Positions 1 through 5,972 of a stretch of 13,119 nucleotides of DNA are shown in pieces. Both the position numbers and the translations under genes were made by a program. Source of the stretch: Methylibium sp964622685 (GTDB taxonomy: Bacteria; Pseudomonadota; Gammaproteobacteria; Burkholderiales; Burkholderiaceae_C); the NCBI GenBank assembly GCA_964622685.1, contig CAZUUU010000084.1, forward strand, positions 1 to 13,119, given 5' to 3'. The notes under the pieces were generated by a model, which saw only the letters and a list, made by a program, of their open reading frames with translations, ran no database searches and was not told the DNA's origin. The stretch's first letter is position 1. Every line of letters starts with the position of its first letter.

Positions 1-1149
1 GTCGACGATCTCCGGAAACTGCTTCTGCAGGATCGGCACGAACACCTCGTTGAGCGCGACCCCCAGCACGGCCGGCTCGTCGGGCGGCTTGCCGGTGTAG
101 GTGGAGTGGTAGATCGGGTCGTCGCGATGGGTGATGCGGTCGATCTGGAAGACCGGGAACCAGTCCTGCTCGTTGTAGTAGCCGGTGTGGTCGCCGAACG
201 GGCCTTCCAGGGCGTGCAGGTAGCCGCCTTTCTCCTTCAGCGGGATCCCGTGTTCGCTCCGTCCGACGTAGCCTGCATCGGCCGGCGGGATGTGCCCCTC
301 GAGCACGAACTCCGCACTCGCCGGGACCTGGAGCTTGACATCGCCTTCGCCGACGCCCGAGTTCGCCAGTTCGGTCCGGCTGCCGCGCAGCAGGCCGGCG
401 AACTGGTACTCGCTCAGGCTGTCCGGCACCGGCGTGACCGCCCCCAGGATCGTGGCCGGATCGGCACCCAGCGCGACCGCCATCGGGAAGGGCCGGCCCG
501 GATAGGCCAACGCGAAATCGCGAAAATCCAGGGCGCCACCCCGATGAGCCAGCCATCGCATGATGGTCTGGCGCGGGCCGATCACCTGCTGGCGATAGAT
601 GCCCAGGTTCTGCCGCAGCCGCGGCGCAGGCCCCACCTGGGGGCCGCGCGTGATCACCAGGCCCCAGGTGATCAGCGGTCCGGCGTCCCCTGGCCAGCAG
701 GTCTGCACCGGTAGCCGGCCCAGGTCGACGTCCCCCCCCTCCCAGGCCACCTGCTGGCACGCCGCGTGGCGCACGGTGGCCGGCTTCATGTCCCAGAGCG
801 CCTTCAGCATCTGCAGCAACCGGCCGCCGTCCTTCAGACTGCGCGGCGGGTCGGGTTCCTTGAGGCTGGCCAGCACCCGGCCGACCTCGCGCAACTGGCC
901 GACGTCATCTGCGCCCATGCCCTGGGCGACGCGCCGAGGGGTCCCGAAGAGGTTGGTCAGCACGGGAAATTTGTAACCAATGCCCCCTTGAGTCGGGCAT
1001 CCGAAAAGCAGGGCCGGCCCCCCGGCCCGCAGCACCCGGTCACTGAGCGCTGTCATCTCGAGCCGCGCCGACACTGGCTCTGCGACGCGCCGCAGATCCC
1101 CCAGCTGCTCGAGGCCGGCGAGGAACTCACGCAGATCGCGGTATTTCAT
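1..1149 (-). CDS. ubiD: UbiD, 4-hydroxy-3-polyprenylbenzoate decarboxylase (3'-partial)
   Basis: Decarboxylates 3-polyprenyl-4-hydroxybenzoate in ubiquinone synthesis, using prenylated FMN made by UbiX. Reading the minus strand from ATG at 1149 gives 383 uninterrupted codons to base 1, about three quarters of the usual ~490-residue protein; the C-terminal quarter lies outside. The N-terminus (MKYRDLREFL), NLGIYRQQ (181-188), LGADPATILGAVTP (227-240), EGPFGDHTGYYNE (315-327), IYHSTYTG (346-353) and GVALNEVFVPILQKQFPE (363-380) match E. coli UbiD almost word for word. E315 and D320 are inferred to be the acidic catalytic pair known from the family. About 20 extra residues (roughly 291-312) precede the EGPFGD motif compared with E. 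coli. No strong Shine-Dalgarno precedes the start. It is divergent from the transglycosylase gene. Confidence 0.96.
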   Translation of the reverse strand, partial: MKYRDLREFLAGLEQLGDLRRVAEPVSARLEMTALSDRVLRAGGPALLFGCPTQGGIGYKFPVLTNLFGTPRRVAQGMGADDVGQLREVGRVLASLKEPDPPRSLKDGGRLLQMLKALWDMKPATVRHAACQQVAWEGGDVDLGRLPVQTCWPGDAGPLITWGLVITRGPQVGPAPRLRQNLGIYRQQVIGPRQTIMRWLAHRGGALDFRDFALAYPGRPFPMAVALGADPATILGAVTPVPDSLSEYQFAGLLRGSRTELANSGVGEGDVKLQVPASAEFVLEGHIPPADAGYVGRSEHGIPLKEKGGYLHALEGPFGDHTGYYNEQDWFPVFQIDRITHRDDPIYHSTYTGKPPDEPAVLGVALNEVFVPILQKQFPEIVD

Positions 1150-1182
1150 TCTCTGGAAGAATAAAGAGCTTGTTTGATAGTC

Positions 1183-1212
1183 TTGACTGGTTATTACAGG
1201 GCTACCTACACT
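1183..1212 (+). promoter_or_regulatory. Candidate sigma-70 promoter for the transglycosylase gene
   Basis: TTGACT (1183-1188) matches the -35 consensus in five of six positions. After an 18-nt spacer, TACACT (1207-1212) matches the -10 consensus in four of six. Transcription would begin near 1219, giving an untranslated leader of about 155 nt. This is the best promoter match I see in the window, and it lies in the AT-richest stretch. Confidence 0.5.
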
Positions 1213-1364
1213 CCGCCCCGCTAGGGATAACCCGCGCCGATCAAACGGCGCCACGCTGCAGATCATCCAGCCCTCGCCGGCTCTGCCACCAGTCCGGCCA
1301 CATGTAACGGGCGGATTATCTCCGCGGGATCCAGGACCCGACCGGTCCGTTCCGCGCTCGTCGA

Positions 1365-1370
1365 AAGGAG
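1365..1370 (+). promoter_or_regulatory. Shine-Dalgarno of the transglycosylase gene
   Basis: AAGGAG ends 4 nt before ATG at 1375 and is the strongest ribosome-binding sequence in the window. It fixes the start of the lytic transglycosylase. Confidence 0.75.
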
Positions 1371-1374
1371 AGGC

Positions 1375-2292
1375 ATGACAGCGTTCCAGTCAGTACAACG
1401 GTCGCTCGCCCGATCGGCCGCTTCATTGGGCCGACCGCTCGCGGTCTTCCTCAAGGATGCCGGGCATGGCCTGCTCGAGGTCTGCCACAACTCATTGGCC
1501 CTGGTCGGCCTGGCCGTGGTTGCGCTTTCCATGTTTTTCGCGACCCGGGCCGATCTGAGGCACTCGCTCGAGGAGCGCGCGCTCGATTGGCTGCAATCGC
1601 GCCAGGAAGCGCGCGTCGAGGTCGACCCGTCGTCGGGCGCGGCCCTGGCCGTGGCGCTGGGCGACCGCGAAGCTGTCGGCCGCGCAACGGCCGTCGACCC
1701 GCGTGACCTCGACCGCCAGCAGGCTGCCGTGGCCTCGTGGCTGGCACGTCGCTATCGGGTCGCGCCCGAGCCCGTCAGCCGTCTGGTGCAGGAGGCCTGG
1801 CAAGTCGGTCAGCGCGCACGGCTCGACCCGACGCTGATCCTCGCGATCATGGCGATCGAGTCCAGCTTCAACCCCTTCGCCCAGAGTCCGGTCGGCGCAC
1901 AGGGCCTGATGCAGGTCATGACACGCATCCATGACGACAAGTACGAGGCCTTCGGCGGCACGCATGCCGCCTTCGACCCGGTGACCAACCTGCGCGTCGG
2001 CGTGCAGGTGCTGAAGGAGTGCATCGCACGCGCCGGCAGCCTGGAGGGCGGCCTGCGCTACTACGTCGGCGCCGCCAACCTGCCCGACGACGGCGGCTAT
2101 GCCGCCAAGGTGCTGGCGGAGCAGAGCTACCTGCGCTCCGTGGCATCGGGCCGCAGCGTCGCCGTGACGGCACCCTTGATCGTCACGCCGGCCGTGGTAC
2201 CGGCGGCGACCCCGGCAGCACCGGACACCGTGCTGCCCGCCCCCGAAAGTCAACCGACCGCGACGGTCGCTCAGACGATCGCTCTGCGCTGA
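1375..2292 (+). CDS. Membrane-anchored lytic transglycosylase (SLT domain)
   Basis: Predicted to cleave peptidoglycan glycan strands, producing 1,6-anhydro ends, in the periplasm. The 305-residue protein has one hydrophobic segment (about 40-57) preceded by basic residues, so it should be anchored in the inner membrane with its catalytic part outside. The SLT domain spans about 135-240: IMAIESSFNP places the catalytic glutamate at E162, followed by GAQGLMQVM (174-182) and the YYVGAAN segment (229-235), all hallmarks of the Slt70/MltC-type fold. Residues 256-305 form a low-complexity tail rich in Ala, Pro, Thr and Val. A strong Shine-Dalgarno supports the ATG. A hairpin follows the stop directly, suggesting a single-gene transcript. 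The fold is secure; the physiological role (cell-wall turnover, or making room for an envelope machine) is not shown by the sequence. Confidence 0.9.
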   Translation: MTAFQSVQRSLARSAASLGRPLAVFLKDAGHGLLEVCHNSLALVGLAVVALSMFFATRADLRHSLEERALDWLQSRQEARVEVDPSSGAALAVALGDREAVGRATAVDPRDLDRQQAAVASWLARRYRVAPEPVSRLVQEAWQVGQRARLDPTLILAIMAIESSFNPFAQSPVGAQGLMQVMTRIHDDKYEAFGGTHAAFDPVTNLRVGVQVLKECIARAGSLEGGLRYYVGAANLPDDGGYAAKVLAEQSYLRSVASGRSVAVTAPLIVTPAVVPAATPAAPDTVLPAPESQPTATVAQTIALR

Positions 2293-2298
2293 CCGCAG

Positions 2299-2318
2299 GG
2301 AGCGCCCACGGGCGCTCC
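2299..2318 (+). terminator. GC-rich hairpin after the transglycosylase stop
   Basis: The bases 2299-2307 pair perfectly with 2310-2318, giving an 8-9 bp stem with a very tight loop, starting 7 nt after the TGA at 2290-2292. There is no T-run, so it is at best a weak intrinsic terminator or an RNA 3'-end stabiliser. It may also be part of the glyA upstream region. Confidence 0.45.
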
Positions 2319-2320
2319 GC

Positions 2321-2326
2321 TACACT
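2321..2326 (+). promoter_or_regulatory. Possible -10 box for glyA
   Basis: TACACT followed by GCGGCC resembles the element seen before ribBA (TACAAT, C, GCGGCC). No -35 match lies 16-18 nt upstream, where the hairpin stem sits instead. If used, it would start a leader of about 160 nt before glyA. Confidence 0.3.
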
Positions 2327-2494
2327 GCGGCCGCCGCGCGAAGGCGATAGGGCCACCCCGGGCCCGAGGTGGTCGACCACCGCGAAGCGCGGCCGGACGC
2401 CCCGCACCCGCCGCTCGCCTGCGCCACGCCCCGAAGCATCGATGACGTCGATGAAGCCGGGCAGGACACCGCTGACCGCAGAGGACGCCGCACC
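2327..2494 (+). other. Structured leader upstream of glyA
   Basis: No gene is supported here. An in-frame GTG at 2369 would extend GlyA by 42 residues, but that extension is Arg/Pro-rich and unlike GlyA. Several inverted repeats lie in a row: GGGCC/GGCCC (2350-2354 with 2361-2365); the perfect 14-bp palindrome GGTGGTCGACCACC (2368-2381); CCGCG/CGCGG (2380-2384 with 2388-2392), which shares two bases with the palindrome; and CATCGA/TCGATG (2437-2442 with 2448-2453, 5-nt loop). They could fold as alternative RNA structures, or the palindrome could be a protein-binding site. No known riboswitch core was recognised. Confidence 0.4.
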
Positions 2495-3745
2495 ATGTTC
2501 GATCGATCGACTTCCACCGTCGCCCTGGTGGACCCCGAGGTCTGGGCCGCGATCCAGGCCGAGAACCACCGCCAGGAACAGCACATCGAGCTCATCGCGT
2601 CGGAGAACTACACCAGCCCCGCCGTGATGGCCGCCCAGGGCAGCCAGCTGACCAACAAGTACGCCGAGGGCTACCCCGGCAAGCGCTACTACGGCGGCTG
2701 CGAGAACGTCGACGTGGTCGAGCAGCTGGCCATCGACCGGCTCAAGCAGATCTACGGCGGCGCCTTCGCAAATGTGCAGGCCAATTCGGGTTCACAAGCC
2801 AACCAGGGCGTCTTCTTCGCGCTGCTGCAGCCCGGCGACACCATCATGGGCATGAGCCTCGCCGAAGGCGGGCACCTGACGCACGGCATGGCGCTCAACA
2901 TGAGCGGCAAGTGGTTCAAGGTGGTCAGCTACGGTTTGAACGCCAGGGAAGAGATCGACTACGACGCGATGGAGCGGCTGGCCCACGAGCACAAGCCCAA
3001 GCTCATCATCGCCGGCGCTTCGGCCTACTCGCTGCGGATCGACTGGGAGCGCTTCGCCAAGGTCGCCAAGGCGGTCGGCGCCTACTTCATGGTGGACATG
3101 GCGCACTACGCCGGCCTGATCGCGGCCGGCGTCTACCCGAACCCGGTGCCCTTCGCCGACGTGGTGACGTCGACCACGCACAAGAGCCTGCGCGGCCCGC
3201 GGGGCGGCATCATCGTGACGAACAGCGAGGACATCGCGAAGAAGATCAACAGCGCCATCTTCCCCGGTCTCCAGGGTGGACCGCTGATGCACGTCATCGC
3301 CGGCAAGGCGGTCGCCTTCAAGGAGGCGCTCTCCCCCGAGTTCAAGGCCTACCAGCAGCAGGTGGTGAAGAACGCCGACGCACTGGCGCGCACGCTGGTC
3401 GAGCGCGGCCTGCGTATCGTTTCGGGCCGCACCGAGAGCCACGTCATGCTGGTCGACCTGCGGCCGAAGAACCTGACCGGCAAGGAAGCCGAAGCCATCC
3501 TCGGCGCCGCGCACATGACCTGCAACAAGAACGGCATCCCGAACGACCCGCAGAAGCCGATGGTCACCAGCGGTATCCGCCTCGGTTCGCCGGCGATGAC
3601 GACACGCGGCTTCAAGGAAGCGCAGGCCGTGCAGACGGCGCACCTGATCGCCGACGTGCTGGACAAGCCGCACGACGAGGCCACCCTCGCGACCGTGCGA
3701 GCCAAGGTCGCGGCGCTGACCCGCGATTTCCCGGTCTATCGATGA
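2495..3745 (+). CDS. glyA: Serine hydroxymethyltransferase
   Basis: Interconverts serine plus tetrahydrofolate and glycine plus 5,10-methylene-tetrahydrofolate using PLP in the cytoplasm, the main source of one-carbon units. The 416-residue product matches the usual length (E. coli 417). Clear landmarks are HIELIASENYTSP (30-42), KYAEGYPGKRYYGG (55-68), the serine-rich NSGSQAN (97-103), DMAHYAGLIAAG (201-212), and STTHKSLRGPRGG (226-238) with the PLP lysine at K230. The start is the ATG at 2495: a GAGGA Shine-Dalgarno (2481-2485) lies 9 nt upstream and the protein then begins like other GlyA proteins. The upstream GTG extension is rejected. nrdR follows after 56 nt on the same strand, so the two are probably cotranscribed. 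Confidence 0.97.
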   Translation: MFDRSTSTVALVDPEVWAAIQAENHRQEQHIELIASENYTSPAVMAAQGSQLTNKYAEGYPGKRYYGGCENVDVVEQLAIDRLKQIYGGAFANVQANSGSQANQGVFFALLQPGDTIMGMSLAEGGHLTHGMALNMSGKWFKVVSYGLNAREEIDYDAMERLAHEHKPKLIIAGASAYSLRIDWERFAKVAKAVGAYFMVDMAHYAGLIAAGVYPNPVPFADVVTSTTHKSLRGPRGGIIVTNSEDIAKKINSAIFPGLQGGPLMHVIAGKAVAFKEALSPEFKAYQQQVVKNADALARTLVERGLRIVSGRTESHVMLVDLRPKNLTGKEAEAILGAAHMTCNKNGIPNDPQKPMVTSGIRLGSPAMTTRGFKEAQAVQTAHLIADVLDKPHDEATLATVRAKVAALTRDFPVYR

Positions 3746-3801
3746 CGCCCTCGCGCGCGCACGGATCGACGCCGCCTGGCAGGCGCCACGGCTGAACAGC
3801 G

Positions 3802-4245
3802 ATGCGCTGCCCCTTCTGCGGCCACGAGGACACCCAGGTCGCCGAGACCCGGGAGTCCGATGAAGGCGACGTCATCCGACGCCGCTGGCGCTGCCCGTCC
3901 TGCGACAAGCGCTTCACGACCTACGAGCGTGCCGAGCTGGCGATGCCGGCCGTGGTCAAGAAGGACGGCAGCCGCAGCGAGTTCGATCGCAGCAAGATCC
4001 GCGCGTCGATGCTGCTGGCCTTGCGCAAGCGCCCGGTGAGCACGGACCAGGTGGATGCCGCGCTCGGGCGCATCGAGGAGAAGCTGCTCGCCACCGCGGC
4101 CAACGAGGTGCCGTCGACCAAGATCGGCGAAATGGTGATGCGCGAGCTGAAGAAGCTCGACAAGGTGGCCTACGTCCGCTTTGCCAGCGTGTACCGCAGC
4201 TTCGAGGGCGTCGACGAGTTCAGCCGTCTGATCAAGGACATCTGA
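3802..4245 (+). CDS. nrdR: NrdR, transcriptional repressor of ribonucleotide reductase genes
   Basis: ATP/dATP-sensing repressor that binds NrdR boxes before nrd operons. The 147-residue length is typical. An N-terminal zinc ribbon uses the pairs CPFC (C3, C6) and CPSC (C31, C34), followed by DKRFTTYER (35-43). The ATP-cone domain fills about 49-139 and begins VVKKDGSRSEFDRSKI. The C-terminal YVRFASVYRSFEGVDEF (125-141) is near-universal in the family. No clear Shine-Dalgarno precedes the ATG, though the start is fixed by the zinc-ribbon MRCPFCG. The glyA-nrdR neighbourhood is common in Proteobacteria. A perfect 8-bp GC hairpin follows 14 nt after the stop. Confidence 0.97.
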   Translation: MRCPFCGHEDTQVAETRESDEGDVIRRRWRCPSCDKRFTTYERAELAMPAVVKKDGSRSEFDRSKIRASMLLALRKRPVSTDQVDAALGRIEEKLLATAANEVPSTKIGEMVMRELKKLDKVAYVRFASVYRSFEGVDEFSRLIKDI

Positions 4246-4259
4246 GGGTCGCAAGAGCG

Positions 4260-4285
4260 CCCCCCGCTCGCCCCTCCGCGGGGGG
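4260..4285 (+). terminator. Hairpin after nrdR
   Basis: CCCCCCGC (4260-4267) pairs perfectly with GCGGGGGG (4278-4285) around a 10-nt loop, beginning 14 nt after the nrdR stop. The pairing is strong but no T-run follows, as is frequent in high-GC genomes. It plausibly separates glyA-nrdR from the pilin genes. A second small hairpin, GCGGC/GCCGC (4289-4293 with 4300-4304), follows. Confidence 0.5.
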
Positions 4286-4319
4286 AATGCGGCCTCGAAG
4301 CCGCGAGCCTAGATTGCCT

Positions 4320-4347
4320 GCATCGACTGGCCGATGCGGCAAGGGGG
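4320..4347 (+). promoter_or_regulatory. Stem-loop and Shine-Dalgarno that set the fimT TTG start
   Basis: AAGGGGG (4341-4347) lies 5 nt before TTG at 4353 and supports that start over the ATG at 4287. Just upstream GCATCG (4320-4325) pairs with CGATGC (4332-4337) over a 6-nt loop, 3 nt from the Shine-Dalgarno. A structure so close could influence initiation; this is inferred. Confidence 0.5.
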
Positions 4348-4352
4348 CTCGC

Positions 4353-4883
4353 TTGAAACACGCACAACGAGGACTGACCTTCGTCGAGGCCGGCGCCACG
4401 CTCGCGATCCTCGCCAGCGCCGCGACGATCGCACTGCCCGGCTTCGGCGACGTGCTGCAACGTCGCCATACGGAGGGGGTCGCCAGCGAGCTCGCCACCG
4501 ACCTGCAGTACCTGCGCTCGGAGGCGGTCGCACGCAACCAGTCGCTGCGCGCCAGCTTCGCGACGCTGCCCGGCGGCGGCAGCTGCTACGTGCTGCACAG
4601 CGGCTCGGCGGGGGACTGCAGTTGCCAGTCCGAGGGTGTGGCGAGCTGCAACCCCGGCGCGCAAGCGCTGAAGAGCATCCTGCTGCCGCCGGACAGCCGC
4701 AGCAGCATCCGCGCCAACGTCGCCTCCATCGTCTACGACCCGCGTCACGGCACCAGCAGCCCGGCGGCGACGATCCGTGTCGTCGGCCGCGACGGCCGGG
4801 CGATCCACCACGTCGTCAACATCATGGGCCGGGTGCGGTCCTGCTCGCCGGCCGGTGCGATCGGCGGCTACCGGGAGTGCTGA
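4353..4883 (+). CDS. fimT: FimT/FimU-like (GspH family) type IV minor pilin
   Basis: A minor pilin of the type IV pilus, made with a leader cut by prepilin peptidase PilD and then inserted in the inner membrane for pilus assembly. With the TTG start the product has 176 residues and begins MKHAQRG/LTFVEAG; the cut falls after G7, with Glu at mature position 5, then a hydrophobic helix to about residue 30. The ATG at 4287 would add 22 Arg/Pro-rich residues ahead of the leader and lacks a ribosome site. The ectodomain has six cysteines (78, 89, 91, 99, 164, 176), including a CSC pair, and a C-terminal GRVR (159-162). That motif agrees with the GRxR DNA-binding signature I recall for the DNA-uptake pilin FimT of Legionella. 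It is first of five pilin genes; pilE follows after 3 nt. Confidence 0.82.
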   Translation: MKHAQRGLTFVEAGATLAILASAATIALPGFGDVLQRRHTEGVASELATDLQYLRSEAVARNQSLRASFATLPGGGSCYVLHSGSAGDCSCQSEGVASCNPGAQALKSILLPPDSRSSIRANVASIVYDPRHGTSSPAATIRVVGRDGRAIHHVVNIMGRVRSCSPAGAIGGYREC

Positions 4884-4886
4884 CCC

Positions 4887-5303
4887 ATGTGCCATCGCCG
4901 GTCCACCGCCCACCGCGGCTACAGCCTGATCGAGCTGCTCATCGTGATCGTCATCGCCGGAATCCTGGCGACACTGGCCTACCCGAGCTACGCCGCGCAA
5001 GTCAACAAGGGACGCCGTGCCGACGCGATCGCCGCGCTCTACCAGGTGCAGCACGCGCAGGAACGCTGGCGGGCCAACCACTCCAGCTATGCCGACGACC
5101 CGGCATTGCTGGGGCTGAGCGCATCCGCGGCCGATCGCTACCGGGTCTCGATCAGCGGCGCCTCGGCCCATGGCTACGTCGCCACGGCGACGGCGCAGTG
5201 GCCCGATGGCGCCTGCACGACGTTGAGCCTCGGCCTGCAAGGCGGCCAGGTCGTCCACGGTGCGTCGGGCGCGGCCACCCCCCGGTTGTGCTGGAACCGC
5301 TGA
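4887..5303 (+). CDS. pilE: PilE-like type IV minor pilin
   Basis: 138 residues with a class III leader, MCHRRSTAHRG, cut before YSLIELLIVIVIAG; Glu16 is mature position 5. The hydrophobic stretch ends in the AYPSY segment (31-35), typical of PilE/PilA-family pilins, and is followed by an amphipathic helix containing ADAIAALYQVQHAQERW (45-61). The mature part has just two cysteines, C110 and C135, which probably close the usual C-terminal disulfide loop. The gene starts 3 nt after the preceding stop, with GGGAG at 4873-4877. In Pseudomonas-type clusters pilE comes last; here it comes second. Its setting among pilW, pilX and pilV argues for a minor rather than the major pilin. Confidence 0.85.
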   Translation: MCHRRSTAHRGYSLIELLIVIVIAGILATLAYPSYAAQVNKGRRADAIAALYQVQHAQERWRANHSSYADDPALLGLSASAADRYRVSISGASAHGYVATATAQWPDGACTTLSLGLQGGQVVHGASGAATPRLCWNR

Positions 5304-5318
5304 AGCAGGAGCGATCGC

Positions 5319-5972
5319 ATGCACCGCCAACGAGGCCTGTCGCTGATCGAGCTGCTGGTCGGATGCACGGTCGGACTGCTGATCGCCGGCGGCGCCACCA
5401 AACTCTTCGTCGAGCACCTGCGCGACAGCCGCCGTCTGCTGCTGGAAGCCCGCCTGCACCAGGACCTGCGGGCGACCGCCGCGCTCGTCGCGCGCGACCT
5501 GCGTCGCGCCGGCTTCTGGCAGCAGGCCCTGGCGGCGACGGTGCCGCCGCGCCGCCCCAATCCCTACCGTGACGTGACGCCTTCGGCGGGGACCGATGCC
5601 GACGTCACGACCTACAGCTTCTCGCGCGATGCGGTCGAGAACGACCTCGTCGACCTCAACGAGGCGAGCGGCTTTCGCCTCGCCCAGGGCAGCCTGCAGA
5701 CCTTGAACGGCGGGAGCTGGCAGGCGCTGACGGACCCCGCCGTCCTGCGCGTGACCCGCTTCGTCGTCTCGCCCCGACGCTTGACCGTCCCGCTCGGGCA
5801 CCTGTGCCGGCCGGCCTGCGATAACGCCACGATGGCCTGCCCCAGCCTGACGGTGCGCAGCTACCACCTCGAGCTGCACGGCGAATCGGCCAGCGACACG
5901 CAGGTGCAGAGGCAGATCCACGAGGCGGTCCGTGTGCGCAACGACGAGTTCGCCGCGGTGGACTGCCCATGA
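5319..5972 (+). CDS. pilW: PilW-like type IV minor pilin
   Basis: 217 residues. A short leader MHRQRG precedes LSLIELLVG, with Glu11 at mature position 5 and a hydrophobic helix to about residue 25. The helix then runs on through QDLRATAALVARDLRRAGFW (48-67), the signature following the helix in PilW proteins. The ectodomain carries four cysteines (163, 167, 174, 216). PilW acts with PilV, PilX and the FimT/FimU pilin as the priming and tip complex that starts type IV pilus assembly. AGGAG at 5307-5311 supports the ATG. The stop overlaps the pilX start by 4 nt (ATGA), so translation is probably coupled. At 217 residues it is shorter than many PilW proteins, which often exceed 300. Confidence 0.85.
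   Translation: MHRQRGLSLIELLVGCTVGLLIAGGATKLFVEHLRDSRRLLLEARLHQDLRATAALVARDLRRAGFWQQALAATVPPRRPNPYRDVTPSAGTDADVTTYSFSRDAVENDLVDLNEASGFRLAQGSLQTLNGGSWQALTDPAVLRVTRFVVSPRRLTVPLGHLCRPACDNATMACPSLTVRSYHLELHGESASDTQVQRQIHEAVRVRNDEFAAVDCP

Larger units (their letters stand above)
1150..1374. promoter_or_regulatory. Divergent intergenic control region between ubiD and the transglycosylase gene
   Basis: This 225-nt gap holds no credible coding sequence. Its left third (about 1150-1212) is clearly richer in A and T than the surrounding GC-rich DNA, as expected for promoters. On the minus strand TGTAAT (1198 to 1193) is a five-of-six match to a -10 box about 44 nt before ubiD, but no good -35 stands upstream. 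It overlaps the better plus-strand promoter at 1183-1212. A 7-nt inverted repeat, GTTTGAT (1172-1178) and ATCAAAC (1240-1246), brackets both, which could be an operator or chance. Confidence 0.5.

Noticed and set aside
106..1164. Several plus-strand open frames of 70-200 codons
   Set aside because: They overlap the intact minus-strand ubiD reading, which matches the UbiD family throughout.
2369..2494. 42-residue N-terminal extension of GlyA from GTG at 2369
   Set aside because: The extension is Arg/Pro-rich and unlike other GlyA N-termini. The ATG at 2495 has a Shine-Dalgarno and gives the normal 416-residue length.
2293..2494. Glycine riboswitch before glyA
   Set aside because: The hairpins do not carry conserved glycine-aptamer sequences that I can recognise.
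4287..4352. ATG at 4287 as the fimT start
   Set aside because: It has no ribosome site, lies next to the terminator-like hairpin and would put 22 Arg/Pro-rich residues before a normal short prepilin leader.
4170..5921. Open frame of 583 codons on the minus strand
   Set aside because: Antisense to nrdR, fimT, pilE and pilW, with biased composition and no recognisable motif.
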